Source: Breznakibacter sp047600785
GTDB lineage: Bacteria; Bacteroidota; Bacteroidia; Bacteroidales; Marinilabiliaceae
DNA length: 64,000 bases
NCBI GenBank assembly: GCA_047600785.1
Contig: JASGKH010000002.1
Span: 1,054,001-1,118,000 of the forward strand
Direction: 5' to 3'
Positions 33,203-43,250 of the stretch are shown piece after piece. Made by a program: the position numbers and the translations under genes. Positions within the stretch are counted from its first letter, which is position 1. Every line of letters starts with the position of its first letter. The notes beneath the pieces are model-generated. The model had not been told where the DNA came from. It saw only the letters and a list, made by a program, of their open reading frames with translations, and did not search any database.

Positions 33203-35442
33203 TCCATTGTGGATACAGGCAACGAAAATTCAATACAACCTCCGCCCAGGGTTGAGGTCCCCACTGTGATGGTCCCTCCGTGCATCTCCACAAATTCCTT
33301 GCAAAGGCGCAGGCCAAACCCGGCACCTTTTTCCTGCATCAGTCCCTCGGACGAAATCCGCGACACATCGGTAAAAAGCACCGACTCCAATTCGCGGGGT
33401 ATGCCCACACCCGAATCGTCGACGCGGCACGTCAATACGCCATTGGAACGGACTGCGTGAACGGCTATTTTTCCCCCTTCGGGGGTGAACTTGATGGCAT
33501 TTGACAACAGGTTCCTCACCACGCTCATCATCAGGTCCTTGTCAACACGCACCATTTCGTTGCCATCGCACACCACCGTTATCCCCAGTTGTTTTTGTTG
33601 GATAATGGAACTGAACGACGCGACGGCATCTTCCGTTAAACCGAGGAAAGAATGCATGGCAAAAGCGGGTTTGATCCGGTTGAGCCGACTGCGTGACCAA
33701 AAGAGCAGGTTATCCATCAGATGGAATGCGTTTTTGGCCGATTCGTCAAGCGATTGCAGCGATTTTTCAAGCTTTTGGGGCGGCATGGACCGAAACTTTG
33801 TCGACAGCGTTTCGGTCAGGTTCTGGAACCAATAGAGCGGATTACGAAGTTCATGGGCAATGATGGACATCAGTTTGTCCTTTTCCCCAATGGCCGATTC
33901 CAGTTCCCTGTTAAGGCCGATCTGTAACCGGTGGGCCCTTCTTTTTGCTCTTAGCCTTGCAAACACCAACAGTGCCACCAACAACAAAAGTACCATTGCG
34001 ACCATGGCCAGCCCCAGTAGTGCACGGTTCCGTCCGATGATCTTCTGGTTGGCCTCATAATCACGTTTTAAGATCGTGTATTCCCGTTCTCTCCGTTCGG
34101 TTTCGAATAGAATGTGCGTTTCGGCCAACTGGCGGTTAAAATCGTTCTTCATACGTACGCGTTCCAACGACGATGCATGCTGTAAATACGTCAATGCTTT
34201 TGCTGAGTCGTGCATTGCCAGATAGCATTGGTGAAGCCCATTCAGGTTCTTTATCCGCAAATCGACCAGTTTTAGCGAATCGGTAAAAAGGTTGCTTTGG
34301 GCAAAATGGACAATGGCCTCGTCCCACTTACCGTTTGCCATGTACAATTTTCCCAATAAGCACAGGGTCTCGGCTTGTCCCGTACCGTATCCCGACTTTT
34401 GCGCCAATTGCAACGAATTGCGCAGGAGCGTAATGGCCTCGCCCGGATTTTTTGAGGCCGAATAAACTTCTGAGATATTGTTAAGGGCTTTTACGGTACC
34501 TTTTGTGTAATTGATCCGGGTACATATAGCCAACGATTGTCCAAACTGCTCCAGCGCCCTGGGGTATTGCCCGAGACTAAGGTAAATTTCCCCGATATTG
34601 TTGTACGATTTGGCCAGCCCATCGGCATTCCCCATTTGCCGGCGCAATGCCAGAGCTTTTTGGTGGTAGTCGAAAGCCAGATCGGTCTGTCCGAATACCA
34701 GGTAAATACCGCCCAAATGGTTGCAGGCGTCTGCCTGTACCAGCAAATCGGGTTCCGATTGTACCATATCATAAGCACGGCTACAGATCTCCAGCGCCTT
34801 TTGGGTATTTCCCCTGTACAAAAAATACTTGCTGTAACTGAGAAGGATATCGGCTTCAAGATCTGTGCGTCCCGTTTTCTTCGCCAAGACAAGCGCATTT
34901 TCGTAATAGGCTTTGGCACGTTCGTACTGGGCCGTGGTGTGGCAATATTTGCCAAAATGGTATTGTGTCTGGCACTCAAGCTCAATGTTGCCGATCTCGA
35001 TGGCCATATCGTGCGCCCGCGAAAAAAACACCAGGCTGGAATCGTAACGTCCCCAGTCGTACAGCATTTTGCCCTGCTCAATCACTGCCTGGCCGAACAG
35101 TCCCGTGTCCGATGCATCCTGCGCCAATCGGGCTGACCGGTCGAAATATGCTTCTGCGTCGGATTTGTTTCCTTTTATCGATTCCAACTGGCCCAAAAGC
35201 AGCATGGCCTTTCCCGTTCCCTGTAAATGATGGTGTTGGCGGTAAATGCCCAATGCTTTCTCTCCCAATGCATAGCTACTGTCGGGCAAATACCCCTTGA
35301 AAAGCCGGGCCTCTTTCAACAACGAATCGGCTTGCGACAATGCCGTCGACCCGTGTGACATGTCGTCTGACAGCTGGCGGCACCCGCAGCCAACTGACAA
35401 CGCAATGGTCCAAGCAACCACAGAAGGAAAAAAACGGGACAC
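33199..35442 (-). CDS. TPR-repeat sensor histidine kinase
   Basis: A 747-residue hybrid sensor. Residues 1-30 form a signal or lipoprotein-like start (ALSVGCGCRQ). Residues 40-410 contain about nine tetratricopeptide units (NNIGEIYLSLGQYPRALEQF, NHLGGIYLVFGQTDLAFDYH), followed by a coiled coil, one membrane helix (LLGLAMVAMVLLLLVALLVF) and a kinase core: HisKA with AHELRNPLYW, N-box NLLSNAIKFTPEG, and GAGFGLRLCKEF. The periplasmic TPR part is the sensor. It is 28 bp from the LuxR-type regulator, its probable partner, and both lie divergent from the phytase locus. Confidence 0.92.
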   Translation of the reverse strand: MSRFFPSVVAWTIALSVGCGCRQLSDDMSHGSTALSQADSLLKEARLFKGYLPDSSYALGEKALGIYRQHHHLQGTGKAMLLLGQLESIKGNKSDAEAYFDRSARLAQDASDTGLFGQAVIEQGKMLYDWGRYDSSLVFFSRAHDMAIEIGNIELECQTQYHFGKYCHTTAQYERAKAYYENALVLAKKTGRTDLEADILLSYSKYFLYRGNTQKALEICSRAYDMVQSEPDLLVQADACNHLGGIYLVFGQTDLAFDYHQKALALRRQMGNADGLAKSYNNIGEIYLSLGQYPRALEQFGQSLAICTRINYTKGTVKALNNISEVYSASKNPGEAITLLRNSLQLAQKSGYGTGQAETLCLLGKLYMANGKWDEAIVHFAQSNLFTDSLKLVDLRIKNLNGLHQCYLAMHDSAKALTYLQHASSLERVRMKNDFNRQLAETHILFETERREREYTILKRDYEANQKIIGRNRALLGLAMVAMVLLLLVALLVFARLRAKRRAHRLQIGLNRELESAIGEKDKLMSIIAHELRNPLYWFQNLTETLSTKFRSMPPQKLEKSLQSLDESAKNAFHLMDNLLFWSRSRLNRIKPAFAMHSFLGLTEDAVASFSSIIQQKQLGITVVCDGNEMVRVDKDLMMSVVRNLLSNAIKFTPEGGKIAVHAVRSNGVLTCRVDDSGVGIPRELESVLFTDVSRISSEGLMQEKGAGFGLRLCKEFVEMHGGTITVGTSTLGGGCIEFSLPVSTMD

Positions 35443-35470
35443 TGGATAGGACTGGTTATGGATGAAAACC

Positions 35471-36121
35471 TTACTTTACTATTTGGTGTTTGACCGCATA
35501 TTTGGCCAATTCGGCATTTCCCGCCAATCCCATCTTTTTGAGGATGGCCGTACGGTGGTTGGCCACCGTATGCTTGCTCACCATGATTTTTTCGGCAATT
35601 TCGTGGGTTTTCAGGCCCGACGCCAACAGGTACATTACCTGAAATTCCCTATCGGTCAACGCTTCGTGCGGATCACGGTTCGTATGGGGGGCATTGACCA
35701 TTTCGGCCAATATGTCAGCCTGATGGGGAAAAAAATAACGTTTGCCTGTCAGTGCCACGCGCAAGGCCTCGATGATATGCTGAGGATTGGTCTCCTTGGA
35801 AACAAACGCCGACGCGCCTGCTTTGATCATCCGGATGGCAAAATGATCGTCGTGGTTCATGGTAAATACCACTACCGGCAGCTTGGGATAAAGCGACTTG
35901 ACCTCTTTGAGCAGATCAATACCGTCACGCCCGGGCATGGAAGCGTCCATCACGACCAGATCGAATTCCGTAGCCGACAGTTTATGCATCAACACATGGC
36001 CGTTGGATGCCTCGTCGCAAATGGCCATATCCGATGTCTCGTCCAGCATCAATTGCATCCCCATGCGCACCACGGCATGGTCATCGGCAATAATAATGCG
36101 TTTTTTCGCTCTGGATATCAT
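35471..36121 (-). CDS. LuxR/NarL-type response regulator
   Basis: A 216-residue regulator: receiver domain with IIADDHAVVRMGMQLML, phospho-acceptor aspartate in VVMDASMPG and lysine in FVSKETNP, then a C-terminal HTH (LTDREFQVMYLLASGLKTHE, VSKHTVANHRTAI). It is the first gene of the minus-strand pair and is separated by 286 bp from the TonB-dependent receptor gene pointing the other way, which makes that locus its likely target. Confidence 0.92.
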   Translation of the reverse strand: MISRAKKRIIIADDHAVVRMGMQLMLDETSDMAICDEASNGHVLMHKLSATEFDLVVMDASMPGRDGIDLLKEVKSLYPKLPVVVFTMNHDDHFAIRMIKAGASAFVSKETNPQHIIEALRVALTGKRYFFPHQADILAEMVNAPHTNRDPHEALTDREFQVMYLLASGLKTHEIAEKIMVSKHTVANHRTAILKKMGLAGNAELAKYAVKHQIVK

Positions 36122-36406
36122 GTTTTCTTAACTATTTGGGTTTGCCGCACGGGGGATTAAAGCGGGCTTTTACCATGGTAAAAATAGCGTAAACAGGGTG
36201 TGCGATCCGCTACACCACGGTTAACTAAACTTTAAGTTTTACATACCACCACCCCTGTCGCATCCTTCGCAATACACAAAAAGACAACACATTAACAATC
36301 GGTTAACATGACATGGGAGTTTTTGCCATGCTTTTTTGGTGCGCATTTACTAGGTGCCGGGACGGCTGAAGGGAGTAAACTTGCATCGAAAAGAACGATG
36401 CAGTCC

Positions 36407-39166
36407 ATGAATATAAAAACGCTCTACTTCTACCTTATTTTGATCCAAATGGGGATTTTTCTTCCGTCATTGCATGCGGCCAACGTCAAAGGTAAGATTA
36501 CCGACAAAGAGACCGGTGAGGAACTGGTAGGTTGTACCGTGTTCTTCTACGAACTCAAACTGGGCACGACCACGGGATTTGACGGCACTTACGAACTGAA
36601 AAACGTGCCCGTGGGAAAGCACACGTTGCAGATCAGCTTTATTTCGTACGAAAACGTGACCCAGCCCGTCCTCGTGGATGCCCAAACCCAAACCCTTCAA
36701 CTGGACATTGTGCTCACGCCCTCGACAGCTAGCCTCAACGAAGTGGTGGTCGTGTCGCAACTCGAAAAAAACAGTGATGCCAGTGCCCGTTCCTCCGAAC
36801 GGAACTCCAATCAGGTGATCAACGTGGTCAGCGCCAAGACCATCGAATTGTCTCCCGACCTTAACGTGGCCTCCGTGTTGGGGCGCATGTCGGGAGTAAC
36901 AATGGAAAAGAACAGCTCGGGAGAGGGACAATATGCCATTTTGCGCGGCATGGACAAACGGTACAACTATACATTGGTAAACGGGGTGAAAATCCCAAGT
37001 CCCGACAACAAACACCGTTACGTGCCTCTTGATATTTTCCCCAGCGAACTGCTGGACCGTGTGGAAGTGACCAAATCGCTTACTGCCAGCATGGAGGGTG
37101 ATGCCGCGGGCGGAGTGGTGAACATGGTAATGAAAGACGCCCCCTCACATTTCCTTTTTCAGGCCAATGCGGCCCTTGGATACAACAGCTGGCTGCTCGA
37201 TCACGACTTGGTTACTTATGCCGTGTCATCGATCCAAAATGAATCGCCGCGCGAACGGTATGGTAAAGATTACAAGGCTTCCATGGGCGATTTTAACACC
37301 CGGTCGGGCAAACTGGCCGAACGTTCCCTATTGCCCAACGGCACGGCAGGCCTTTCGATAGGAAACCGCTTTAAGGATGACAAACTGGGGCTTGTGCTGG
37401 CCGCCAACTACCAACAGGCACACAAGGGAGCGTCAAGTGACTTTTTCGAAGACGAGATGTTGCAAACCGAACAGAGCATCCGGTTAACCGCGCACAATAA
37501 GCGCACTTACTCCGAAACCCAAACACAGTACGGTATCCATGCCAAGGCCGATTACCGTTTACCCCGTACAGGAAAGATCGAGTGGTACAATGTTTTCATC
37601 GGCACGCAAAACGCACAGGTACGACAGACCACTTCGACCAATTTTAAACTGAACTACGATCCTGCCAACGGCGATTTGGATCTTGCATACCAAACCCGTA
37701 TCCGCACCCAAAATCAGCAACTCTTTGCCAGTATGTGGCAGGGGAAGCATTATATCGGGACACGTCTGCTGCTCGACTGGTCGGCCGTCTATTCCGTTGC
37801 GACGAACCGTCTTCCCGAAAATACGCAAATCAACCTCGACCAGCTACTCCAGAACCACGAGGGCAATATATTTGTCGATGCAGATGGTTCGACCAGGCGT
37901 TGGGAACATAACACGGACCGCGACTATACGGCTATCGCCAACTTGAAACGCCGTTCGGAAGTGGGTAGCACAAAACTGGATTTGAAAGCTGGCGCCCTTT
38001 ATCGTGACAAGAAACGGTCAAACTCTTACGTCAACTACCGGTTCAAGCCGGATGGCGACCAGCGCATGGGTATTGAGTTCAATACGCTGGACGAAATACA
38101 ATGGACCGTTTACACGCCATCGGGCAGCGTGGGGCCATTGGAATATGATGCCACCGAAAAGATTGCGGCGGGGTATGTCAATGCCTCCCTATCGGGCAAG
38201 AATTGGACGGCCAACGTGGGGATCAGGGGCGAGCACACCGACCAGGGTTATTACATGTATTTTCCCAACGCGGGCGAAAGTCCCGATGCATCGCAAACTT
38301 ACCTGGACTTACTTCCTTCGGTACAGCTAAAATACAGTCCCAGGGAACAGATTAACTGGAAAGTTTCCTATTTCAAATCGATCAATCGACCTGGCTTCTA
38401 CGAAATCGTTCCTTACCAGATCATCAACGAAGAATATATGGAGTACGGCAATCCCGATCTGCAACGTGCGCAGATCGACAACATCGACCTGCGCTGGGAG
38501 TTTTTCCCAGCATCGAACGAACAGCTGATGGTAGGGCTATTCTACAAAAACATCCAAAACCCCATTGAATACGCTTATTTCACAAAAAACTACCGCCAAT
38601 ACGGTTATGGTCCGGTGAACCTTGGCGATGCACAAAACTATGGAGCTGAGATCGACCTGACCAAATTCGTGAGGAATTGGGGTGTGAGGGCCAATTATAC
38701 TTATACGCATTCGACCATCACGTCGTCCAAAGCTTATTACGGCACCGATGAGAACGGGAGCTACAAGCGTTTTTTTAAAGACCAGACGCGTCCGTTAGTG
38801 GGGCAAGCCGGGCATGTGGCCAACCTATCGCTGATGTACAAAAATACGCGGCATGGATGGGATGCCCAACTGGCCACCTCGTACACAGGCGAGAAGATCG
38901 ATATCGCATCACATTACCTCGACTCCGATTATTGGCAAGGGGCAATGTTCCAGATAGATGCATCGGCCGAAAAGAAGTTCGGACAACGGGTATCGGCCTT
39001 TGTCAAAGCCAACAACCTTTACTCTTCACCGCGCAAACTGTATGTCAAAACGACCAACGATTACAACCTCAAATTCTCCATGCAGAACAACGCCGACGGC
39101 CAAACGCTGATACGGAAAGACCGATACGGAAGTACGTTTTTGATTGGGGTAAGGGTGAAGCTTTAG
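36407..39166 (+). CDS. TonB-dependent outer-membrane receptor
   Basis: A 919-residue receptor from the ATG giving MNIKTLYFYLILIQMGIFLP; the frame opens 33 codons earlier at 36308, but that adds a second, non-signal-like start. After the signal peptide comes a carboxypeptidase-regulatory-like domain (GKITDKETGEELVGCTVFFY), then the plug (NQVINVVSAKTIELSPDLNV, RGMDKRYNYTLVNGVKIPSP, GDAAGGVVNMVMK) and a barrel rich in aromatic strands, ending with TFLIGVRVKL. Such receptors import substrates too large for porins. The lipoprotein and phytase that follow make organic phosphate or its products a reasonable guess for the ligand. Confidence 0.92.
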   Translation: MNIKTLYFYLILIQMGIFLPSLHAANVKGKITDKETGEELVGCTVFFYELKLGTTTGFDGTYELKNVPVGKHTLQISFISYENVTQPVLVDAQTQTLQLDIVLTPSTASLNEVVVVSQLEKNSDASARSSERNSNQVINVVSAKTIELSPDLNVASVLGRMSGVTMEKNSSGEGQYAILRGMDKRYNYTLVNGVKIPSPDNKHRYVPLDIFPSELLDRVEVTKSLTASMEGDAAGGVVNMVMKDAPSHFLFQANAALGYNSWLLDHDLVTYAVSSIQNESPRERYGKDYKASMGDFNTRSGKLAERSLLPNGTAGLSIGNRFKDDKLGLVLAANYQQAHKGASSDFFEDEMLQTEQSIRLTAHNKRTYSETQTQYGIHAKADYRLPRTGKIEWYNVFIGTQNAQVRQTTSTNFKLNYDPANGDLDLAYQTRIRTQNQQLFASMWQGKHYIGTRLLLDWSAVYSVATNRLPENTQINLDQLLQNHEGNIFVDADGSTRRWEHNTDRDYTAIANLKRRSEVGSTKLDLKAGALYRDKKRSNSYVNYRFKPDGDQRMGIEFNTLDEIQWTVYTPSGSVGPLEYDATEKIAAGYVNASLSGKNWTANVGIRGEHTDQGYYMYFPNAGESPDASQTYLDLLPSVQLKYSPREQINWKVSYFKSINRPGFYEIVPYQIINEEYMEYGNPDLQRAQIDNIDLRWEFFPASNEQLMVGLFYKNIQNPIEYAYFTKNYRQYGYGPVNLGDAQNYGAEIDLTKFVRNWGVRANYTYTHSTITSSKAYYGTDENGSYKRFFKDQTRPLVGQAGHVANLSLMYKNTRHGWDAQLATSYTGEKIDIASHYLDSDYWQGAMFQIDASAEKKFGQRVSAFVKANNLYSSPRKLYVKTTNDYNLKFSMQNNADGQTLIRKDRYGSTFLIGVRVKL

Positions 39167-39262
39167 GGAAAGTGCAAAAATCACGGACATATGGAAAAGG
39201 GGTGAGTGCGACCACGATTAACAGCTAATTGAGAATCAATGCTTAATAAAATTCAGAAACAG

Positions 39263-40537
39263 ATGAAAACACAGAAACTGATGTGGATGGCGCTTTTGGT
39301 GCCGGCCTTGTTCGCTTCGTGCGAAAAGGATAACGAGAATAAAGAGATCCAATATCCCGAAGGGAGTGTGGTCTGGAAAAACGATACCACCATTACGGAT
39401 CATTTCATTTTGCCAAAGGGCAAATCGCTGTACATCGAGGCAGGGGTAACCGTGACAATGGACAACATAGAAAAACGTCCGGAAATCGTTATCCTTGGCA
39501 ACCTTTATTCAATGGGGACTGCGGCAGAGCCGGTCACCTTCACCGTGCCCTCACAGTACCAAAACAAAGAGAACCGCTATTCGCGCTACTGGGGAGGCAT
39601 CATTTGCGGTTACGACTCCGAAGAGGTATTACTGGACCACACCATTATTGAATATGGCGGTGCCCAGACCACCGAAGAGTCAGCTTCATTCCAAAACCAA
39701 TTGTTCAAAACCGAAACGGGCGAGGGCGTACCGGGCTTCCATTTTTGCAATGTAGACGGTCGCTTTGTCGTGAAAGATTGTATTTTCCGCAACAATGCCG
39801 AAGACCAGATTTACATTACGGGCGGCCAATCGATCGTGATGAACAACGTGTTCTACCACAGCGGTTACGATGGCGGCGAGGCCATTAACTACAAATCGGG
39901 GTGTCTGGCTGATATTGCTTATAACCTCATCTACGATGCCAACTCAAATGCGTTTAAACTTTCGAACAACGGAGCTTTAGAGCCTCAGGCACATTTGTTT
40001 GTGTATAACAACACCGTGGTGAATTGCGGGTGGCGCCGTCCGAAAGTGAAAGGCGGTTCCATCTGGCTGGAATACAACGTATACGCCGAACTGTACAATA
40101 ACCTGATGTTTGATTGTCGCTGGGGCTGTAAAGAAGATGCGGGTAACCCGCGTGACACCCGTTCAGTTATCACCCCTAACTACTATTTCGCCTCTACCGA
40201 GACCGGTGTCACCCAATACGGGGCGAACGAAACGAAAGGGCAACTGCAAGGTACCAATGACGTTTACAGTGCATCGGCAGGCGATAAAAACCCCAACTTT
40301 TCGATCTTCTCCATCCAATCGAACGTGGACATCAACTGTGGCACCACGGGTAGCGGCAACGTGCCACAGGATTTCAACGAAAATTGGGATTTTCGTTTAC
40401 AAAGCGGTTCCAACGCCATTGGCAAAGGTATAACCGGCTTTACCCGTCATTTCGGCACTACGGGCATTGAAATCAACGGAGAAATATACACTTCGCCTGC
40501 TCCGGGCACTTACGCAGGTGCGTTTGGGACGAAGTAA
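39263..40537 (+). CDS. Lipoprotein with right-handed beta-helix
   Basis: A 424-residue lipoprotein (MKTQKLMWMALLVPALFASC, lipidated cysteine at residue 20). An 8-codon upstream extension lacks a signal-like start. Residues 60-330 show parallel beta-helix rungs: KSLYIEAGVTVTMDN, LLDHTIIEYGGAQTTE, FVVKDCIFRNNAEDQIYI and NNVFYHSGYDGGEAINY. Such helices often bind or cleave polysaccharides; no lyase motif was seen. It lies between the receptor and the phytase and may be the surface-exposed binding partner. Confidence 0.8.
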   Translation: MKTQKLMWMALLVPALFASCEKDNENKEIQYPEGSVVWKNDTTITDHFILPKGKSLYIEAGVTVTMDNIEKRPEIVILGNLYSMGTAAEPVTFTVPSQYQNKENRYSRYWGGIICGYDSEEVLLDHTIIEYGGAQTTEESASFQNQLFKTETGEGVPGFHFCNVDGRFVVKDCIFRNNAEDQIYITGGQSIVMNNVFYHSGYDGGEAINYKSGCLADIAYNLIYDANSNAFKLSNNGALEPQAHLFVYNNTVVNCGWRRPKVKGGSIWLEYNVYAELYNNLMFDCRWGCKEDAGNPRDTRSVITPNYYFASTETGVTQYGANETKGQLQGTNDVYSASAGDKNPNFSIFSIQSNVDINCGTTGSGNVPQDFNENWDFRLQSGSNAIGKGITGFTRHFGTTGIEINGEIYTSPAPGTYAGAFGTK

Positions 40538-40572
40538 CCGAGACACCGGACGAAAATAACTGAAATTTTAAC

Positions 40573-40604
40573 AAAGGGCAATGGAAAACCATCCATTGCC
40601 TTTT
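40573..40604 (+). terminator. Hairpin terminator after the lipoprotein gene
   Basis: AAAGGGCAATGGA and TCCATTGCCTTTT form a stem of about 12 bp with one bulge and a T-run. It would reduce read-through into the phytase gene. Confidence 0.7.
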
Positions 40605-40651
40605 ACCTGTAAGGCCTTCCCTAGCCCCCATGAAGGAAGGGAAATCCCAAG

Positions 40652-40741
40652 GTGGTGAAAGTTTTTCGGGGAGATACCGAAAAACTCGACCAGGCCAAAC
40701 AATTGTTGCCCAAAACCAATCGTGGGCAATTGAATAAATAG
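40652..40741 (+). other. Possible gene remnant
   Basis: A frame from GTG reads VVKVFRGDTEKLDQAKQLLP then KTNRGQLNK and stop. It has the charge pattern of a real protein tail but no start codon context, and lies directly before the phytase gene. May be a decayed gene or chance. Confidence 0.25.
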
Positions 40742-40759
40742 TTTTTAATCTTCAAACAC

Positions 40760-41851
40760 ATGCGAAATATCTTTCTTATACCTGCCGTGATGGCAATAAT
40801 ACTGGTTCTGGCCAATTGCGGTCCCAAACTGAACAAACCGACGCTGACAGTGGAAGGCGTGCACAATACGATGGTATTGGAACCTGCCGTGGTCACCGAC
40901 ACCACTCCCAACGATACCGACGACCCGGCCATATGGATAAACCCTGCCGATCCGTCGCAAAGCCTGGTGATAGGGACCGATAAAGGTGATTCAACGGGCG
41001 GTCTTTTTGTGTTTGACCTTCAAGGTAAACTAGTCCCGTCCAAATGTGTCCATCCCATGAAACGGCCAAACAATGTGGATGTGGAGTATGGTCTCGATTA
41101 TCCGGGTAAGAAAATCGATATTGCGGCATGCACCGAACGCGGCAGGCAGATGATCCGTGTGTTCTCCCTGCCCGACATGAAGGCCATTGACAACGGCGGG
41201 ATCAGCGTATTCGAGGGAGACTCGTTGCGTGATCCCATGGGCATTGCCTTGTACAAAGATCCTGCAACCGAAATAATTTATGCTTTTGTGGGAAGAAAAG
41301 AAGGACGTGACAACGAATACATCTGGCAATACAAACTTACGGCCGATAGCACGGGCGTGGTAACCGGACAGGTAGTACGCAAATTCGGCACTTACAGCGG
41401 CAAGAAGGAAATCGAGGCCATCGTCGTGGATGATGCCTTGGGGTATGTTTATTATTCGGACGAACAAGTGGGCGTACGAAAATATTCGGCATCGCCGGAC
41501 GGCGGAAACGACCAATTGGCGTTGTTTGCCACCGAACATGTGGTAGCCGATCACGAAGGAATTGCCATTTACCAAAGCAGTGACAAAACAGGTTATTTAA
41601 TTGTTTCCGACCAGGGAGCCAACCGTTTTCACGTGTTTCCGCGCGAAGGAGAAAAGGGGAACCCCCACAGCCACCCGTTATTGAAGGTATTCCATACCAG
41701 GGCCGTGGAAACCGATGGTTGCGAAGTAGTCTCCCTCCCGCTTAACGGCATCTTCCAACACGGTTTGTTCGTCGCCATGAGCACCGATAAAACTTTTCAT
41801 TTCTACAAATGGGAAGATATTGCCGAAGATGATCTGGACGTGGCGCATTGA
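40760..41851 (+). CDS. Beta-propeller phytase (3-phytase)
   Basis: A 363-residue lipoprotein (lipobox VLANC) of the six-bladed beta-propeller phytase family. The opening blade has DTTPNDTDDPAIWINPADPS then LVIGTDKGD, followed by RPNNVDVEYGL, YAFVGRKEGRDNEYIWQYKL, ADHEGIAIYQ and GYLIVSDQGANRFHVF. The acid residues fit the calcium-binding phosphate sites of BPP enzymes. It removes phosphate from phytate outside the inner membrane. In Bacteroidota such genes often sit beside a TonB-dependent receptor, as here. Confidence 0.92.
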   Translation: MRNIFLIPAVMAIILVLANCGPKLNKPTLTVEGVHNTMVLEPAVVTDTTPNDTDDPAIWINPADPSQSLVIGTDKGDSTGGLFVFDLQGKLVPSKCVHPMKRPNNVDVEYGLDYPGKKIDIAACTERGRQMIRVFSLPDMKAIDNGGISVFEGDSLRDPMGIALYKDPATEIIYAFVGRKEGRDNEYIWQYKLTADSTGVVTGQVVRKFGTYSGKKEIEAIVVDDALGYVYYSDEQVGVRKYSASPDGGNDQLALFATEHVVADHEGIAIYQSSDKTGYLIVSDQGANRFHVFPREGEKGNPHSHPLLKVFHTRAVETDGCEVVSLPLNGIFQHGLFVAMSTDKTFHFYKWEDIAEDDLDVAH

Positions 41852-42185
41852 TTCCGAAAAGTTGTCCGTTTGCTAAAACCGGACGGCTTACTGGATACAT
41901 TGATTGGCCTTTGATGGATGGACCTGCCTACATCAAAGGCCTGTTTTTTACCAGACCGGAACTTAGTGCCGGAAACGCAGGCATCACGTTAAAAGCCGGC
42001 ACTTCAATGACACATAAAAGATTCTTTATACCTTTATTGAAAAGGGATATTTGGACATTGGGTTTTCTCCCCCTGGTTAGGATGGATAAATGGCCTTTTA
42101 CTGAAATATGTCATGTATTAAAAGGGATAAATGGTTCTATATTTCAGTCGCCAGTCTCCACATCGAACGTATCAATTTTTTTTAA
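41852..42185. other. Intergenic stretch with terminator
   Basis: Apart from the terminator at 41906-41948 nothing is recognised; the last 150 bases are AT-rich and probably contain the promoter of the DDAH-like gene. Confidence 0.45.
41906..41948 (+). terminator. Rho-independent terminator of the phytase gene
   Basis: GGCCTTTGATG (41906-41916) pairs perfectly with CATCAAAGGCC (41931-41941), followed by TGTTTTTT. Confidence 0.85.
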
Positions 42186-43085
42186 ATGATGACACTAAAC
42201 ATCCATAACGAAACAAACAGGCTCAAATCGGTCATTCTGGGAATAGGTACAAGCATGGGCGAACCAAGCAAGAATGACCCCAAATCGAGTTTTCACATGG
42301 AAAATGGGACATTCCCGATCGAAGAGGATATTTTAAAAGAAATTTCCCAATTCGAAAAAGTGCTTATCGACAATCAGGTCAACGTAATCAGGCCCTCCTG
42401 CATTGACGATTTGTGCCAGATTTTCACCCGTGATATCGGATTTGTCCTTGGCGATACGTTCTTCATTTCGGCAATGATCCAGCAAAGGCAGCCCGAAATA
42501 GAGGGCATATCTGGTTTTTTATCGACCGTTTCCCCCTCTAAAATTGTGGACATTAGAAAAATAGATCCGGAAATCCGTATCGAAGGCGGTGATATCATCG
42601 TATGGGATGATTTCATCCTTGTGGGAAAAAGTGCAAGAACCAACGATAAGGGATATAACTTTTTAAAAGACCGGTTCCGGGACAAAAAGGTGGTACAGAT
42701 TCCCATAAGAACCAGCCACAATCATCTCGAGAACGTACTGCATTTGGATTGTGCACTTCAGCCCGTGGGGAACGACAAACTGATCCTTTACAGGGATGGC
42801 ATTGAAAGTCTGGATGGTATAAAAAGTATAATTGACGTACTGGAAGCGAAAAAAATTACGTTCGACAATGTGGTAGAAGTGAACCAGAAACAGGCATACC
42901 GCATGTTTCCCAACGTTTTTTCCATCTCTAAAAATAAAGTGGTCATCGAAAAAAGGTTTGTGGAATTGAAGTTTAAATTAAAAAGCAAAGGCATTGAGGT
43001 AATCGAGGTCGATTACGCAGAAGTCTCAAAGCTTAGCGGATTATTCCGGTGTTCTACGCTTCCTATAGAGCGAACAGAATTGTAA
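42186..43085 (+). CDS. Dimethylarginine dimethylaminohydrolase-like protein
   Basis: A 299-residue protein of the arginine-deiminase/amidinotransferase fold. Visible are the start RLKSVILGIGTSMG, TRDIGFVLGDTFF, RIEGGDIIVWDDFILVGKS with the guanidine-binding acid, HLENVLHLDCALQPV with the catalytic histidine, and RCSTLPI with the nucleophilic cysteine near the end. It should hydrolyse the guanidino group of arginine or a derivative such as methylated arginine, giving citrulline. No neighbour indicates the substrate; an ATG 3 bp inside is an equal start. Confidence 0.85.
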   Translation: MMTLNIHNETNRLKSVILGIGTSMGEPSKNDPKSSFHMENGTFPIEEDILKEISQFEKVLIDNQVNVIRPSCIDDLCQIFTRDIGFVLGDTFFISAMIQQRQPEIEGISGFLSTVSPSKIVDIRKIDPEIRIEGGDIIVWDDFILVGKSARTNDKGYNFLKDRFRDKKVVQIPIRTSHNHLENVLHLDCALQPVGNDKLILYRDGIESLDGIKSIIDVLEAKKITFDNVVEVNQKQAYRMFPNVFSISKNKVVIEKRFVELKFKLKSKGIEVIEVDYAEVSKLSGLFRCSTLPIERTEL

Positions 43086-43192
43086 ACGACTTAACTTAGC
43101 TCTAGCAGAAACACAAAAGTATTTTTACCTACTAAACGGACCGGCCCTTGCACGTGAAAGCCACTAACCGACGGAACATACACAATAAAACA

Positions 43193-43226
43193 CGGGAAAG
43201 GGGTGTCATTATACACCCCTTTCCCG
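43193..43226. terminator. Bidirectional hairpin between DDAH-like gene and lgt
   Basis: CGGGAAAGGGGTGT and ACACCCCTTTCCCG form a perfect 14-bp stem with a 6-nt loop. It stands between two convergent genes, and AT-rich sequence follows on both sides without a long T-run. Confidence 0.75.
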
Positions 43227-43250
43227 CATTATTATCTGTGACAAACACGC

